Position numbers and translations under genes: made by a program. The notes under the pieces are model-generated. The model saw only the letters and a program-made list of their open reading frames with translations, was not told the origin of the DNA and ran no database searches. A stretch of 35,294 bases of DNA from Protaetiibacter sp. GTDB lineage: Bacteria > Actinomycetota > Actinomycetes > Actinomycetales > Microbacteriaceae. Below are positions 8,750 to 18,900 of the stretch, piece after piece (position 1 is the stretch's first letter; every line of letters begins with the position of its first letter). The stretch lies in the NCBI GenBank assembly GCA_030150265.1, contig JASLGG010000010.1, forward strand, positions 1 through 35,294. Reading direction: 5' to 3'.

Positions 8750-9654
8750 GCGCCCCGACGCAGGTCCTCGCCGAGGTGACCGCGACCGTCTCGCAGACCG
8801 CGCGCCGCGCGCGCCGTCGGCTGGGGTCGCCCGTGGCCTCGCTCGTGGTCGTCGTGCTGGCGGTCCTCTGGACGATCCCCACCTTCGGCCTGCTCGTCAC
8901 CTCCTTCCGCAAGCCCGCCGACATCCTCGCGAACGGCTGGTGGAACGCCTTCGCCGACCCCGACCTCACCCTCGACAACTACGCGGCCGTGCTGGGCGCG
9001 CAGAACAGCGGCCACTCGCTGACCGACGCCTTCGTCAACTCGGTCGTGATCGCGATCCCCTCGGTGCTCGCGCCGGTGGTTCTCGCCCTGCTCGCCGCGT
9101 ACGCGTTCGCCTGGACCCGCTTCCCGGGGCGCGACTTCCTGTTCGTGCTGGTCTTCGCCCTCCAGGTGGTGCCGATCCAGGTCACGCTCGTGCCGCTCCT
9201 GCAGCTCTTCGCGGGTGCCGGCCTTGCGGGCACCTTCTGGCCGGTGTGGATCTCGCACGCGATCTTCTCCCTGCCGCTCGCCGTGTTCCTCCTGCACAAC
9301 TTCATGCGCGAGATCCCCGGGGAGCTCATCGACTCCGCGCGGGTCGACGGCGCCGATCACGCGCAGGTGTTCCTGCGGGTGATCGTGCCGCTCATGATGC
9401 CCGCGGTGGCCGCCTTCGCGATCTTCCAGTTCCTCTGGGTGTGGAACGACCTGCTCGTGGCGCTCACCTTCGCGAGCTCCCCGTCGACCAACCCGATGAC
9501 CGTGGCGCTCGCGAACCTCGTGGGCAGCCGGGGCAACGCCTGGTACCTGCTGTCGGCGGGCGCCTTCGTGTCGATGATCGTGCCTCTCGCGGTGTTCTTC
9601 TCGATGCAGCGCTACTTCGTGCGCGGGCTGCTCGCCGGAAGCGTGAAGGGATGA
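8746..9654 (+). CDS. Sugar ABC transporter permease (AglG/MalG-like)
   Basis: A 302-residue inner-membrane permease and partner of the preceding gene, with six predicted core transmembrane segments. The EAA-loop motif is ELIDSARVDGADH. The ending, YLLSAGAFVSMIVPLAVFF through RYFVRGLLAGSVKG, closely matches the alpha-glucoside AglG group; I judge this from remembered family sequences. ATGA overlap with the upstream gene indicates translational coupling. The next oxidoreductase frame could start inside its stop codon (ATGA at 9651), though a better start is 48 nt further on. Confidence 0.9.
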   Translation: MSAPTQVLAEVTATVSQTARRARRRLGSPVASLVVVVLAVLWTIPTFGLLVTSFRKPADILANGWWNAFADPDLTLDNYAAVLGAQNSGHSLTDAFVNSVVIAIPSVLAPVVLALLAAYAFAWTRFPGRDFLFVLVFALQVVPIQVTLVPLLQLFAGAGLAGTFWPVWISHAIFSLPLAVFLLHNFMREIPGELIDSARVDGADHAQVFLRVIVPLMMPAVAAFAIFQFLWVWNDLLVALTFASSPSTNPMTVALANLVGSRGNAWYLLSAGAFVSMIVPLAVFFSMQRYFVRGLLAGSVKG

Positions 9655-9698
9655 CGGGGATGGACCGCAGTTCGGGCAACAGGGAAGAAGGGGATGTC

Positions 9699-10700
9699 GT
9701 GACGGACCAGGGCGAGGCCAGGCGGCTGAGGGTCGCCGTCGTGGGCGCGGGCGGATGGGGCGAGCAGCACGCGCGCATCTTCTCGCGCCGCCGCGACACG
9801 GAGCTGTGCGCGATCGTGGGCCGGGACCCCGGACGCACGGCTGCGCGTGCTGCCGCCTACGGCGCGGCGCCGTACGTCGACCTCGACGCGATGCTCGACG
9901 CGGAGGCACCGGATCTCGTGTCGGTGTGCCTGCCCAACGAGGGGCACTTCGAGCCGACGCTCCAGCTCATCCGCCGCGGGGTGCCGCTGCTGGTGGAGAA
10001 GCCTCTCGTCTTCGAGCTGGAGGAGGCGGACGCGCTGCTGCGGGAGGCGGAGCTGCGCGGCCTGTTCTTCGCCATCAACTTCAACCACCGCTTCGCGGAG
10101 CCCTTCCTGCGGGCGAAGGCGGCCATCGACGCGGGCGAGATCGGCGCGCCCGTGTTCGCGACGTGGCGGTTCGGCGGGGAGGCGAATCACGGAACGTCCC
10201 GGCACGCGAACCTCATCGAGACGCAGTGCCACGGCTTCGACATGCTCGAGCATCTCGTCGGCCCGATCGCGTCGGTGAGCGCGCACATGACCGACATGAC
10301 CTACGGGGACTGGAGCAGTCTCGCGATCTCGCTCTCCTTCGAGAGCGGCGCGGTGGGCACGATGCTCGGCAGCTACGACAGCTCGTACGCCTACCCGGAC
10401 GCGCAGCTCGTCGAGGTGAACGGCACGACGGGGCGCCTCGTGGTCCACGACACCGTGCGGGAGCTCGTGGTGCAGTCCGCCGGCGATCCGGTGGAGCGGC
10501 GCTGGCGGGCGGGCTACTTCGACGACGAGGCCCGGAACTTCCACGGCACCTTCGATCGGCACGTGGACCGGGTGCTCGACGCCTTCCGCAAGGGCGAGGC
10601 GCCGCCGATCCACGCCCGCGCCGGGCGCCGGGCGCTGCGCCTCGCGCACGCCGTGATCGAATCGCATGAGACCAGTCGGGTCGTGGAGGTCGGTCGATGA
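9699..10700 (+). CDS. Gfo/Idh/MocA-family oxidoreductase
   Basis: A 333-residue NAD(P)-dependent oxidoreductase. The N-terminal Rossmann motif is GAGGWG (residues 16-21). The dinucleotide/active-site motif VEKP carries K101, and the C-terminal alpha/beta domain includes ETQCHGFDMLEHLVG, with the expected His and Asp. Family members oxidise sugars or inositols, often at C3 of glycosides. The start is placed at GTG 9699 because AAGAAGGGG lies 7 nt upstream. An in-frame ATG at 9651, overlapping the permease stop, would add 16 residues but has a poorly spaced ribosome site. The gene is coupled to the following GH2 gene by an ATGA overlap. Substrate is unknown. Confidence 0.88.
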   Translation: MTDQGEARRLRVAVVGAGGWGEQHARIFSRRRDTELCAIVGRDPGRTAARAAAYGAAPYVDLDAMLDAEAPDLVSVCLPNEGHFEPTLQLIRRGVPLLVEKPLVFELEEADALLREAELRGLFFAINFNHRFAEPFLRAKAAIDAGEIGAPVFATWRFGGEANHGTSRHANLIETQCHGFDMLEHLVGPIASVSAHMTDMTYGDWSSLAISLSFESGAVGTMLGSYDSSYAYPDAQLVEVNGTTGRLVVHDTVRELVVQSAGDPVERRWRAGYFDDEARNFHGTFDRHVDRVLDAFRKGEAPPIHARAGRRALRLAHAVIESHETSRVVEVGR

Positions 10701-12529
10701 TGCGGGCGAGCGTCCTCGACGGCGGCTATCCGCGTCCGCAGCTCGTGCGCGAGGCGTGGACCTCGCTCGACGGCGAGTGGGAGTTCGAGTTCGACGACGC
10801 GGATGCGGGGCTCCGCGCGGGGTGGTTCCGGCGCGACGCCGCGGCGTTCGGCAGGCGCATCCGGGTGCCGTTCGCGCCCGAGTCGGAGCTCAGCGGCATC
10901 GGCGAGACGGGGACGCACGCGGTGCTGTGGTACCGGCGCGCCTTCACCGCCTCGGCGGGCGAGGGGGAACGCGTCGTGCTGCACTTCGGGGCGGTCGACC
11001 ACGCGGCCCGGGTCTGGGTCGACGGGAACCTCGTCGGTGAGCACGTCGGGGGGCACACGCCCTTCGCGCTCGACGTCACCGAGGCGCTCGCGGCGGGTGA
11101 CGAGCATGTCGTGGTCGTGCGCACGAGCGACGACGCCGGCGACCTCGAGCTGCCGCGCGGCAAGCAGGACTGGCGCGACAAGCCGCACGCCATCTGGTAC
11201 ACGCGCACCTCGGGCATCTGGCAGACGGTCTGGCTCGAGGTGGTGCCGGCGGTTCGGATCGCGTCGATCTCGTGGTCGAGCGATCTCGTCGCCGGCACGG
11301 TCACGGGCGAGGTCGCGCTCTCGGCGCGCCGCCACGGTCCGCTGCGGCTCGCGGTCGCGACCGAGGTCGACGGCCGAGCGCTCGCGTCGGCGACGGTGGA
11401 CGTCGTGGACGGCACCGCCCTCGTGGTGCTCCGGCCGCGCGGGCTGCGCGCGGGGCACGTCCGCGAGGAGCTGCACTGGTCGCCCGAGAACCCCGTGCTC
11501 GTCGACGCGGAGCTCGTCCTCCTCTCGGGGGAGCGCGAGGTCGATCGGGTGGCCAGCTACCTCGGCATCCGCTCGGCGGCGGTCGCGGGCGGGGCGTTCC
11601 AGCTCAACGGCGTGCCCTGTGTCGTGCGCGCGGTGCTCGAGCAGGGCTACTGGCCCGACGGGCTCATGACGGCGCCGGATGACGACGCGCTGCGTCGCGA
11701 GGTCGAGCTCATCAAGGAGCTCGGCTTCAACACCGTGCGACTGCACCAGAAGGTCGAGGACCCCCGCTTCCTCTACTGGGCCGACCGGCTCGGGCTCATG
11801 GTGTGGGGCGAGATGGCCGCGGCGTATGACTTCAGCCCGCGCGCGGTGCGCGCCCTGACCGCCGAGTGGGGCGACGCGGTCATGCGCGACCGCAGTCACC
11901 CCTCCGTCGTGGTGTGGGTGCCGTTCAACGAGAGCTGGGGCGTCCAGGACGTCTCACGCAGCCGGGCGCAGGCCGAGTTCGTGCGGTCGGTGACCTCGCT
12001 GACCCGCGCCCTCGACCCGTCGCGTCCCGTGATCTCCAACGACGGCTGGGAGCACGTCGACAGCGACATCCTCACGATCCACGACTACAGCCCCGACGGC
12101 GCGGTGCTCCGCGAGCGGTACGGGTCGCGCGAGGGGGTGGCCGCGACGATCCGGTCGAGCGGACCGCAGGGGAGGGTGATCTCGCTCTCGGAGGAGCTCG
12201 TCGCGCGGGTGGAGTCGGGCGAGGTGCCGGTCATGGTGACGGAGTTCGGCGGGATCTCGTTCAGCGGCGACGGCAGCACCTGGGGCTATGCGACGGTGGA
12301 GTCGCCGGAGGAGCTCCGCGAGCTCGTGGCCGAGCTCTTCGCGGGCCTCACGGCGGGGGATGCGATCGGCGGCTTCTGCTACACGCAGCTGACCGACACC
12401 GGCCAGGAGGCCAACGGGCTGCTCTACGCCGATCGCCGGCCCAAGCTGCCGAGCGAGTCGCTCCGCGAGATCGTGACGGGCCGCACCGCCGACGGCAGGC
12501 ACTTCGTCTGGCCGCCCGTGACCACCTGA
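10697..12529 (+). CDS. GH2-family glycoside hydrolase (beta-galactosidase type)
   Basis: A 610-residue cytoplasmic exo-glycosidase. The order is typical of GH2: a sugar-binding jelly roll (residues 10-165, with DGEWEFEF, WYRRAF and VWVDGNLVGEHVGGHTPF), an immunoglobulin-like domain (about 170-270), and a TIM barrel (about 275-590) with GFNTVRLHQKVEDPRFLYWADRLGLMVWGE. E412 in FNESWG is the expected acid/base and E516 in VTEFGG the nucleophile. It lacks the long C-terminal domains of LacZ and is the size of short GH2 beta-galactosidases or glucuronidases. It is the last gene of the operon. Whether it cleaves galactosides, mannosides or glucuronides cannot be decided from sequence alone. Confidence 0.9.
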   Translation: MMRASVLDGGYPRPQLVREAWTSLDGEWEFEFDDADAGLRAGWFRRDAAAFGRRIRVPFAPESELSGIGETGTHAVLWYRRAFTASAGEGERVVLHFGAVDHAARVWVDGNLVGEHVGGHTPFALDVTEALAAGDEHVVVVRTSDDAGDLELPRGKQDWRDKPHAIWYTRTSGIWQTVWLEVVPAVRIASISWSSDLVAGTVTGEVALSARRHGPLRLAVATEVDGRALASATVDVVDGTALVVLRPRGLRAGHVREELHWSPENPVLVDAELVLLSGEREVDRVASYLGIRSAAVAGGAFQLNGVPCVVRAVLEQGYWPDGLMTAPDDDALRREVELIKELGFNTVRLHQKVEDPRFLYWADRLGLMVWGEMAAAYDFSPRAVRALTAEWGDAVMRDRSHPSVVVWVPFNESWGVQDVSRSRAQAEFVRSVTSLTRALDPSRPVISNDGWEHVDSDILTIHDYSPDGAVLRERYGSREGVAATIRSSGPQGRVISLSEELVARVESGEVPVMVTEFGGISFSGDGSTWGYATVESPEELRELVAELFAGLTAGDAIGGFCYTQLTDTGQEANGLLYADRRPKLPSESLREIVTGRTADGRHFVWPPVTT

Positions 12530-12549
12530 GGGGACGGCGCGCTCCGCCC

Positions 12550-12825
12550 GGGCGCGACTTCATCCTCGTCGGCGTCTGGGTCGCGGCGACCGATGTCGGA
12601 CGTGCACGGGCGAGGGTACGGCGACTGGCGCCGCCGGGATCGCGCCGCGTCCATTTCGCCAAGCTGTCAGGTACTCAGCGGGATGCGGTGCTCGCGGTCG
12701 ACCATCTTCGCGCACCAGACGATCCGTTGCTGTGGGCTGCCGACGCGATCGCGTGGTGTATCCAGCGTGGCGGCGAATGGCACGAGAAGGTGGTCGATCG
12801 CGTCGTGCTGAGGAGCGTCGTATGA
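12550..12825 (+). pseudogene. Decayed RNase H-like (DUF3800-like) gene with internal deletion
   Basis: An open frame ending at TGA 12823-12825 reads FILVGVWVAATDVGRAR, then RRVHFAKLSGTQRDAVL, then jumps to DDPLLWAADAIAWCIQRGG. The first two segments resemble the N-terminal part, and the last the C-terminal part, of an actinobacterial uncharacterised RNase H-fold family, as remembered. The usual central region of about 80-100 residues is missing, and no start codon or ribosome site precedes the frame. This looks like a gene remnant left by truncation and an in-frame internal deletion. Family assignment rests on memory of the motif pattern and is tentative. Confidence 0.5.
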
Positions 12826-12830
12826 ATGCG

Positions 12831-12870
12831 TAAGCCCGACTCGGCCACCCTGGGTGGACGTTCGGGCTTA
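12831..12870. terminator. Hairpin terminator after the decayed gene
   Basis: TAAGCCCGA at 12831-12839 pairs perfectly with TCGGGCTTA at 12862-12870. Inside it, CCACC at 12845-12849 pairs with GGTGG at 12853-12857, giving a two-part stem. No T-run follows on the plus strand. It separates the sugar locus from the mgtA promoter and could insulate either direction. Confidence 0.6.
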
Positions 12871-12939
12871 CAGCTCGACTGTACTCCCGGCCCGCTGACC
12901 GGTCGAGAGGGGGCGGTTGCCGGAGCCCCGATCCGTAAC

Positions 12940-12969
12940 TTGCGCAAGTCGTTGAATATCGCCTAGGAT
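12940..12969 (+). promoter_or_regulatory. mgtA promoter overlapped by a repeated ArsR-type operator candidate
   Basis: TTGCGC at 12940-12945 and TAGGAT at 12964-12969 form a -35/-10 pair with an 18-bp spacer. A 22-nt element at 12940-12961 begins TTGCGCAAGTC and continues GTTGAATATCG. It matches 18 of 22 positions of the element at 16384-16405, between arsR and the permease gene. It covers the -35 box and most of the spacer, a position suited to repression. Predicted transcription start is near 12976, leaving a leader of about 235 nt before mgtA. Confidence 0.7.
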
Positions 12970-13018
12970 CGTGCGCGGACATCCGGGCCGTTCGGGCAAC
13001 CGGAGACCGGGAGACGAC

Positions 13019-13030
13019 AGGAGGTGATCC
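13019..13030 (+). promoter_or_regulatory. Perfect 12-nt Shine-Dalgarno of the mgtA leader peptide
   Basis: AGGAGGTGATCC is complementary to the 3' end of bacterial 16S rRNA over all 12 positions, far beyond the 4-6 nt match at most genes in this window. The core AGGAGG ends 9 nt before the GTG at 13034. Such a site strongly suggests that the short frame behind it is translated efficiently. Confidence 0.85.
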
Positions 13031-13033
13031 GCC

Positions 13034-13102
13034 GTGAGCGACGACCATAGTCGACCGACCACCCCGCTCGGGGTCGCGGATCAGCTCCGTCGCGTGTGCT
13101 GA
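13034..13102 (+). CDS. Putative 22-residue leader peptide upstream of mgtA
   Basis: A 22-codon frame starts with GTG behind a perfect Shine-Dalgarno and ends with TGA at 13100-13102. The peptide begins MSDDHSRPTTPLG and ends with QLRRVC. Its order is acidic residues, then prolines, then a basic tail. This parallels the enterobacterial MgtL leader, where an acidic/proline start destabilises ribosomes at low magnesium and raises mgtA expression. Here the gene downstream is also an MgtA-type ATPase. The frame, ribosome site and position are visible; the regulatory mechanism is inference. It could instead be an ordinary upstream ORF or a small protein. Confidence 0.65.
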   Translation: MSDDHSRPTTPLGVADQLRRVC

Positions 13103-13189
13103 CCGCCCCGGGCGGCGACCGCAGCATCCCCTCCGCGACCTCGCATCGCTCGCGCGCCTCACCGGGCGCGCGTCGATGCGGCGCGCCCG
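13103..13189 (+). promoter_or_regulatory. mgtA leader with mutually exclusive hairpins
   Basis: A first hairpin, CCGCC/GGCGG, directly follows the leader-peptide stop (13103-13115). Further on, segment 1 (CGCGCGCC, 13151-13158) can pair with segment 2 (GGCGCGCG, 13165-13172). Alternatively CGGGCGCGC (13163-13171, overlapping segment 2) can pair with segment 3 (GCGCGCCCG, 13181-13189). The two stems cannot coexist, which is the layout of an attenuator. No T-run follows segment 3, so control could be Rho-dependent or translational. The mgtA ribosome site AGGGAG starts 8 nt after segment 3. GC-rich DNA makes chance stems fairly common. Confidence 0.5.
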
Positions 13190-13210
13190 AAACCGCAGGG
13201 AGACCCCCTC

Positions 13211-15955
13211 ATGCGCACCTTCCGCACCGACGTGGACCCGAAGGCCACGTCCGCTTCGCCCGCCCCCGTCCGCCGCCTCCGCACGCGCTCCGACGCGAGC
13301 ACCGCGAGCCTCTCCTCCGGTCAGCTGAGCATCCTCGTCGAGTCGGCGACCCTCGATGCCGGCGCCACCCTCGACCGCCTCGGCACGACTCTCGACGGCC
13401 TGCCCGAGGCGGTCGTGGCCGAGCGCCGGGGACGCGACGGCCTCAACGAGATCGGCCACGACAAGCCCGCGCCCGCCGTGCTGCAGTTCCTCGCGACGTT
13501 CCTGAACCCGTTCATCCTGATCCTGCTGTTCCTCGCCGGGGTCATGCTCTTCACCGACGTGATCTTCGCCGACCCGGCCGACGGCCCGGACCTCACCGGC
13601 GTGATCACCGTGAGCATCATGGTGCTGGTCAGCGCGACGCTGCGGTTCTGGCAGGAGTACCGCTCCTCGCGCGCCGCCGAGCGGCTGAAGGCGCTCGTGC
13701 GCACGACCGCCGCGGTCACCCGGCTCGTCGAGGGGAGGCCGGTGACCGGGGAGCGCCCCATCGAGGAGATCGTGGTCGGCGACATCGTGCAGCTCGCCGC
13801 CGGCGACATGATCCCGGCCGACGTGCGGCTGCTCCGCACCAAGGACCTGCAGATCAACCAGGCGATGCTCACGGGCGAGGCGATGCCCGCCGAGAAGTCG
13901 GCCGCGCCCGAGTCCGCGCTCACCGCCGCGACCGTGCTCGACGCCCAGGGCCTCGGGTTCATGGGCACCTCGGTCGTCTCCGGATCGGGCACCGCGGTGG
14001 TGATCGGCACGGGCGGCCGGAGCTACTTCGGCAGCATGTCGGCCGCGATCACGGGCGCCCGCCCGGAGACCGCGTTCGACGTGGGGATCTCGAAGGTCAC
14101 CTTCACCCTCATCAAGTTCATGGTGGTGATGGTGACGGTGGTGTTCGTCATCAACGGCGTCACCAAGGACTGGGCGAGCGCCTTCATGTTCGGTGTGACG
14201 ACCGCCGTGGGCCTCACGCCCGAGATGCTGCCGCTCGTGGTGACCGCGGGCCTCGCCAAGGGCGCCAAGTTCATGGCGCGGCGCAAGGTGATCGTCAAGC
14301 GGCTCAACAGCATCCAGAACCTCGGCGCGATGGACGTGCTGGCCACCGACAAGACCGGCACGCTCACCGAGGACCGCATCGTGCTCGCCCGGCACCTCGA
14401 CGTCGCCGGACGCAGCAGCGACGCCACGCTCATGTACGCCGCGGTGAACGCCCACTTCCAGACCGGGCTGCGCAACCTGCTCGACGCCGCGATCCTCGCG
14501 GAGGCGGGCCCCGACGAGATCGACCGCATCGAGCTCGAGCACGCCCTCGTCGACGAGATCCCGTTCGACTTCGTGCGCCGCCGGATGTCGGTGGTGGTCG
14601 ACGACGGCCTCTCTCACCTGATCGTCACGAAGGGGGCGGCCGAGGAGGTGATCGCGCACTGCGCGACCGAGCTGCGCGACGGGGTCGAGGCCCCGCTCAC
14701 GGCGGAGCGCCTCGCGGAGATCGGGGCGCTCGTCGCCGAGCAGAACGAGCTCGGCATGCGCGTGCTCGCCGTCGCGCGGCGCTCGATGGTGCCGACGCTG
14801 CCCGCGACGGACGCCGAGGAGCGGATGCCGGAGTACGCCGCCGAGGACGAGCGCGACATGACGCTCATCGGCTTCCTCGCCTTCCTCGACCCGCCGAAGG
14901 CGAGCGCGGGCGCCGCGATCGCGAGCCTCGGCGAGCACGGCGTGGCCGTGAAGGTCATCACGGGCGACAACCCGCTGGTCGCCGCCACGGTGTGCCGCCA
15001 GATCGGCGTCGACCCGGGCCGCATCGTGCTCGGCCCCGAGATCGACGCGCTCCCGCTCGAGGAGCTCGCCGCGCTGGCCGAGGAGACCACGGTGTTCGCG
15101 AAGGCCAACCCCGCGCAGAAGGCGCGCATCGTGGAGGCGATGCGCAGCGCCGGGCGCACCGTGGGCTTCATGGGCGACGGGATCAACGACGCCCCCGCGC
15201 TGCGCACCGCCGACGTGGGCATCTCGGTGGACACCGCGGTCGACATCGCCAAGGAGTCGGCCGACATCATCCTGCTGGAGAAGGACCTGACGGTGCTCGA
15301 GGGCGGCGTGATCGAGGGGCGTCGCACCTTCGTCAACACCATGAAGTACATCAAGATGACGGCCTCGTCGAACTTCGGGAACATGTTCTCGGTGCTCGTC
15401 GCGAGCGCGCTGCTGCCGTTCCTGCCGATGATCCCGCTCGTCGTGCTCGTGCAGAACCTCAGCTACGACCTCTCGATGCTGACCCTCCCGTGGGATCGCG
15501 TCGACCGGGCCGACATCGCCCAGCCGCGCCGCTGGGAGTCGGGGAGCCTCGCGAAGTTCATGGTCGTCATCGGCCCGATCTCGTCGATCTTCGACATCAG
15601 CACCTTCGCGCTCATGTGGTTCGTGTTCCACGCCGACAGCCCCGAGCACGCCGCGCTGTTCCAGTCCGGCTGGTTCGTCGAGTCGATCATCTCGCAGACG
15701 CTCATCGTGCACATGCTCCGCACGCGCCGCATCCCGTTCCTGCAGTCGCGCGCGAGCCTGCCGATCCTGCTCGCGACCGGCGCGGTGTGCGTGTTCGGGC
15801 TCGTGCTGCCCTTCAGCGGCTGGGGCGCCTCGCTCGGGCTCGTGCCCCTGCCGTGGACGTACTTCCCGTGGCTGGTCGCGACGCTCGCCGCCTACTGCGT
15901 GCTCGCGCAGCTCGCCAAGCGGGTGTTCATCCGCCGCTTCGGCGCCTGGATCTGA
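13211..15955 (+). CDS. mgtA: Mg2+-type P-type ATPase
   Basis: A 914-residue P-type cation ATPase of the MgtA/MgtB class, which import Mg2+ across the cytoplasmic membrane. The phosphorylated aspartate is D380 in DKTGTLTE. The actuator loop is TGEA (residues 221-224), and the hinge GDGINDAPAL holds D656 and D660. The C-terminal membrane part contains TASSNFGNMFSVLVASALLPFLP, QNLSYDLSMLTLPWD and FDISTFALMWFVF, which are characteristic of MgtA. The N terminus has a basic, probably disordered extension of about 50 residues. The ribosome site is AGGGAG. The gene converges on arsR with only 9 nt between the stops. It is preceded by a leader peptide and an ArsR-type operator candidate. Confidence 0.93.
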   Translation: MRTFRTDVDPKATSASPAPVRRLRTRSDASTASLSSGQLSILVESATLDAGATLDRLGTTLDGLPEAVVAERRGRDGLNEIGHDKPAPAVLQFLATFLNPFILILLFLAGVMLFTDVIFADPADGPDLTGVITVSIMVLVSATLRFWQEYRSSRAAERLKALVRTTAAVTRLVEGRPVTGERPIEEIVVGDIVQLAAGDMIPADVRLLRTKDLQINQAMLTGEAMPAEKSAAPESALTAATVLDAQGLGFMGTSVVSGSGTAVVIGTGGRSYFGSMSAAITGARPETAFDVGISKVTFTLIKFMVVMVTVVFVINGVTKDWASAFMFGVTTAVGLTPEMLPLVVTAGLAKGAKFMARRKVIVKRLNSIQNLGAMDVLATDKTGTLTEDRIVLARHLDVAGRSSDATLMYAAVNAHFQTGLRNLLDAAILAEAGPDEIDRIELEHALVDEIPFDFVRRRMSVVVDDGLSHLIVTKGAAEEVIAHCATELRDGVEAPLTAERLAEIGALVAEQNELGMRVLAVARRSMVPTLPATDAEERMPEYAAEDERDMTLIGFLAFLDPPKASAGAAIASLGEHGVAVKVITGDNPLVAATVCRQIGVDPGRIVLGPEIDALPLEELAALAEETTVFAKANPAQKARIVEAMRSAGRTVGFMGDGINDAPALRTADVGISVDTAVDIAKESADIILLEKDLTVLEGGVIEGRRTFVNTMKYIKMTASSNFGNMFSVLVASALLPFLPMIPLVVLVQNLSYDLSMLTLPWDRVDRADIAQPRRWESGSLAKFMVVIGPISSIFDISTFALMWFVFHADSPEHAALFQSGWFVESIISQTLIVHMLRTRRIPFLQSRASLPILLATGAVCVFGLVLPFSGWGASLGLVPLPWTYFPWLVATLAAYCVLAQLAKRVFIRRFGAWI

Positions 15956-18900
15956 GTGGCGAGGTCAGCGGCCGGAGGTCGCCGGCGTCCGGTCGAACCG
16001 CGGGAGGCGGGGAGGGCGGCGGGCGTCGGCGGCTCCCGCGAGGGTGCCGTCGGGTGCGATGTGCGAGAACATCTGGTCGATGACGCCGAGGATGTGCGGG
16101 TCCTCGACGCGGTAGAGCTGGCGGCGCCCGTCGCGCCGGGCCGTGACGACGCCCGCCGCCCGCAGCTTGGCGAGGTGCTGGCTCGTGGCCGGCACGTTGG
16201 CGCCCGACAGCTCGGCGAGCGTGGTGACGTCGTGCTCGCCCGCGGCGAGCAGCCACACGAGGTGCAGCCGGCTGGGCGTCGAGAGCAGGTCGAACGTCGC
16301 GGCGGCCGCGTCGAGCTGGGCCTCGGTGACGGATCGGCGCTCCGGATGCGGGTCCATCCGTCCATCATCCCTCTATCTTTGAGATGCGCAAACCGTTGAA
16401 TGTCGGTGCCGGGAGGAGTCCGCATGGCCGCACCCCGCATGGTCGGCTTCACGAGCCATGACGCGACGCTGCGCACCGGCCGTCTCGCGGCGGATGCCGT
16501 GGTGCTGGTGGCCGTCGCCGGCCTCTTCTGGCTGATGATCGAACTCTCGCACGGGGTGACCGCCCCCTTCGACCCGGGCACCGCGCCGTCGAGCGTCTCG
16601 ACCGATCCCGCGAACCTCCCGTACTACGCGGCGCGCTCGCTGCTGCGGATGTTCGCCGCGCTCGCCGCCTCGACCGTGTTCACCTTCCTCTACGCCACGG
16701 CGGCCGCGCGGCTGCGGCGGGCGGAGAAGGTGCTGCTGCCGACGCTCGACGTGCTGCAGTCGGTGCCGGTGCTCGGCTTCCTCTCGGTGACCCTGTCGGT
16801 GTGGCTCGCCCTGTTCCCCGGCAGCGAGCTCGGGGTGGAGTTCGCGAGCATCTTCGCGATCTTCACGAGCCAGGTCTGGAACATGACCTTCGCGTTCTAC
16901 CAGTCGCTCGTCACCCAGCCCCGCGACCTCGACGAGGCGGCCCGGCTGATGCGGCTGACCAAGTGGCAGCGCTTCTGGAAGCTCGACGTCCCGCAGGGCA
17001 TGATCCCGCTGGTCTGGAACGGGATGATGAGCTTCGGCGGCGGATGGTTCTTCCTCATCGCCTCCGAGGTCATCTCGGTGAACAACCACGTGTACGCGCT
17101 GCCCGGGATCGGGTCCTACGTGGCGGCGGCGTCGCAGAACCAGGAGATCGACCGGCTCCTGCTGGCGATCGCCGTGATGGTCGTGCTGGTGATCGGCGTC
17201 AACTTCCTGTTCTGGCGGCCGCTCACCGCCTGGGCCGAGCGGTTCCGCGCGGGCGACACGGTCACCGCCGAGACCCAGCGCAGCGCGGTGCTCGACGTGC
17301 TGCGCCGCTCGGCGATCCCCGCGCTCGTCGGTCGCGCGCTCCGCCCGCTCGGCACGGCGGCCGACCGGGCCATGCGGCCGTTCGGCGTGGCCGACCGACC
17401 GCTCCGGGTGAACGCCGCACGCCGCCGCGTCGGCGACGTCGTCTTCGTGGTGCTCGTCGCGGCGGTGATCGTGTGGGGTCTCGTCAACATGCTGATCTAC
17501 GTCGGTTCGCGCACCGGCCTCGAGCAGTTCGGGGTCGCCGCGCTGCTCGGCCTCGCCACCTTCGCCCGCGTCGTGGTGCTGCTCGTGCTCGGCACGCTCG
17601 TGTGGGTGCCGATCGGGGTGTGGATCGGGCTGAGCCCGCGGGTGACGCGCATCGCGCAGCCCGTCGTGCAGGTGCTCGCGAGCTTCCCCGCGAACTTCCT
17701 GTTCCCGTTCGTGACGCTCGCGCTCATCCAGACCGGCATCAGCCTCGACGTCGGCGGCGTGCTCCTGATGGCGCTCGGCGCCCAGTGGTACATCCTGTTC
17801 AACGTGATCGCCGGGGCGTCGGCGATCCCGAACGACCTGCGCGAGGCATCCGCCAACCTGCGGCTCGGCCGCGGGCTGCGCTGGCGCACCCTCTACGGTC
17901 CCGCGATCTTCAGCTCGTGGGTGACGGGGGGCATCACCGCGTCGGGCGGCGCGTGGAACGCCTCGATCGTCGCCGAGATCGTGAGCTACGGAGGCCACAC
18001 GCTGACCGCGACCGGCCTCGGCGCCTACATCTCCGAGGCCACCCGGCAGGGCGACTTCGCCCGCGTGCTGGTGGGCGTCTCGGTCATGAGCGTCTTCGTC
18101 GTCGGCATCAACCGGCTGGTGTGGCGCCCGCTGTACGCGCTCGCCGAGCGCCGCTACTCGCTCTCCTGAGCCTCCGAGAGGACGTGACCATGAACCCCAG
18201 CTCGAGCACCCCGCGCGCGGAGCTCATCCGCGCCGACCACGTGTCCACCTCGTTCCCGGCAGCGGGCGGCGGCACTCTCCACGTGCTCGACGACGTGAGC
18301 CTCACGCTGCGCGAGGGCGAGGTGGTGGCGCTGCTCGGCAAGTCGGGCTCCGGCAAGTCGACGCTGCTGCGCACGATCGCGGGCCTCATCGCACCGACGA
18401 GCGGCGAGGTGCGCTATCGCGGCGAGCTGCTGAACGGGGCGAACCCCGGCACGGCGATGGTGTTCCAGTCGTTCGCGCTCATGCCGTGGCTCACGGTGCA
18501 GGACAACGTGGAGCTGGGGCTGCGCGCCGCGGGTGTCGCTGCCGCGGATCGCCGCGAGCGCGCCCTCGCGGCGATCGACGCGATCGGGCTCGACGGCTTC
18601 GAGACGGCGTACCCGCGCGAGCTGTCGGGCGGGATGCGGCAGCGCGTGGGCTTCGCGCGCGCCTTCGTGCTGCGCCCCGACGTGCTGCTGATGGACGAGC
18701 CGTTCTCGGCGCTCGACGTGCTCACGAGCGAGAACCTGCGCGGCGAGCTCATCTCGCTCTGGGAGCAGCCCGACTTCCCCACGAAGACGATCTGCATCGT
18801 CACCCACAACATCGAGGAGGCCGTGCTGCTCGCCGACCGGGTGCTGGTGTTCGGCTCCAACCCCGGGCACATCAAGGCGGAGGTCGCGGTACCGCTGCCG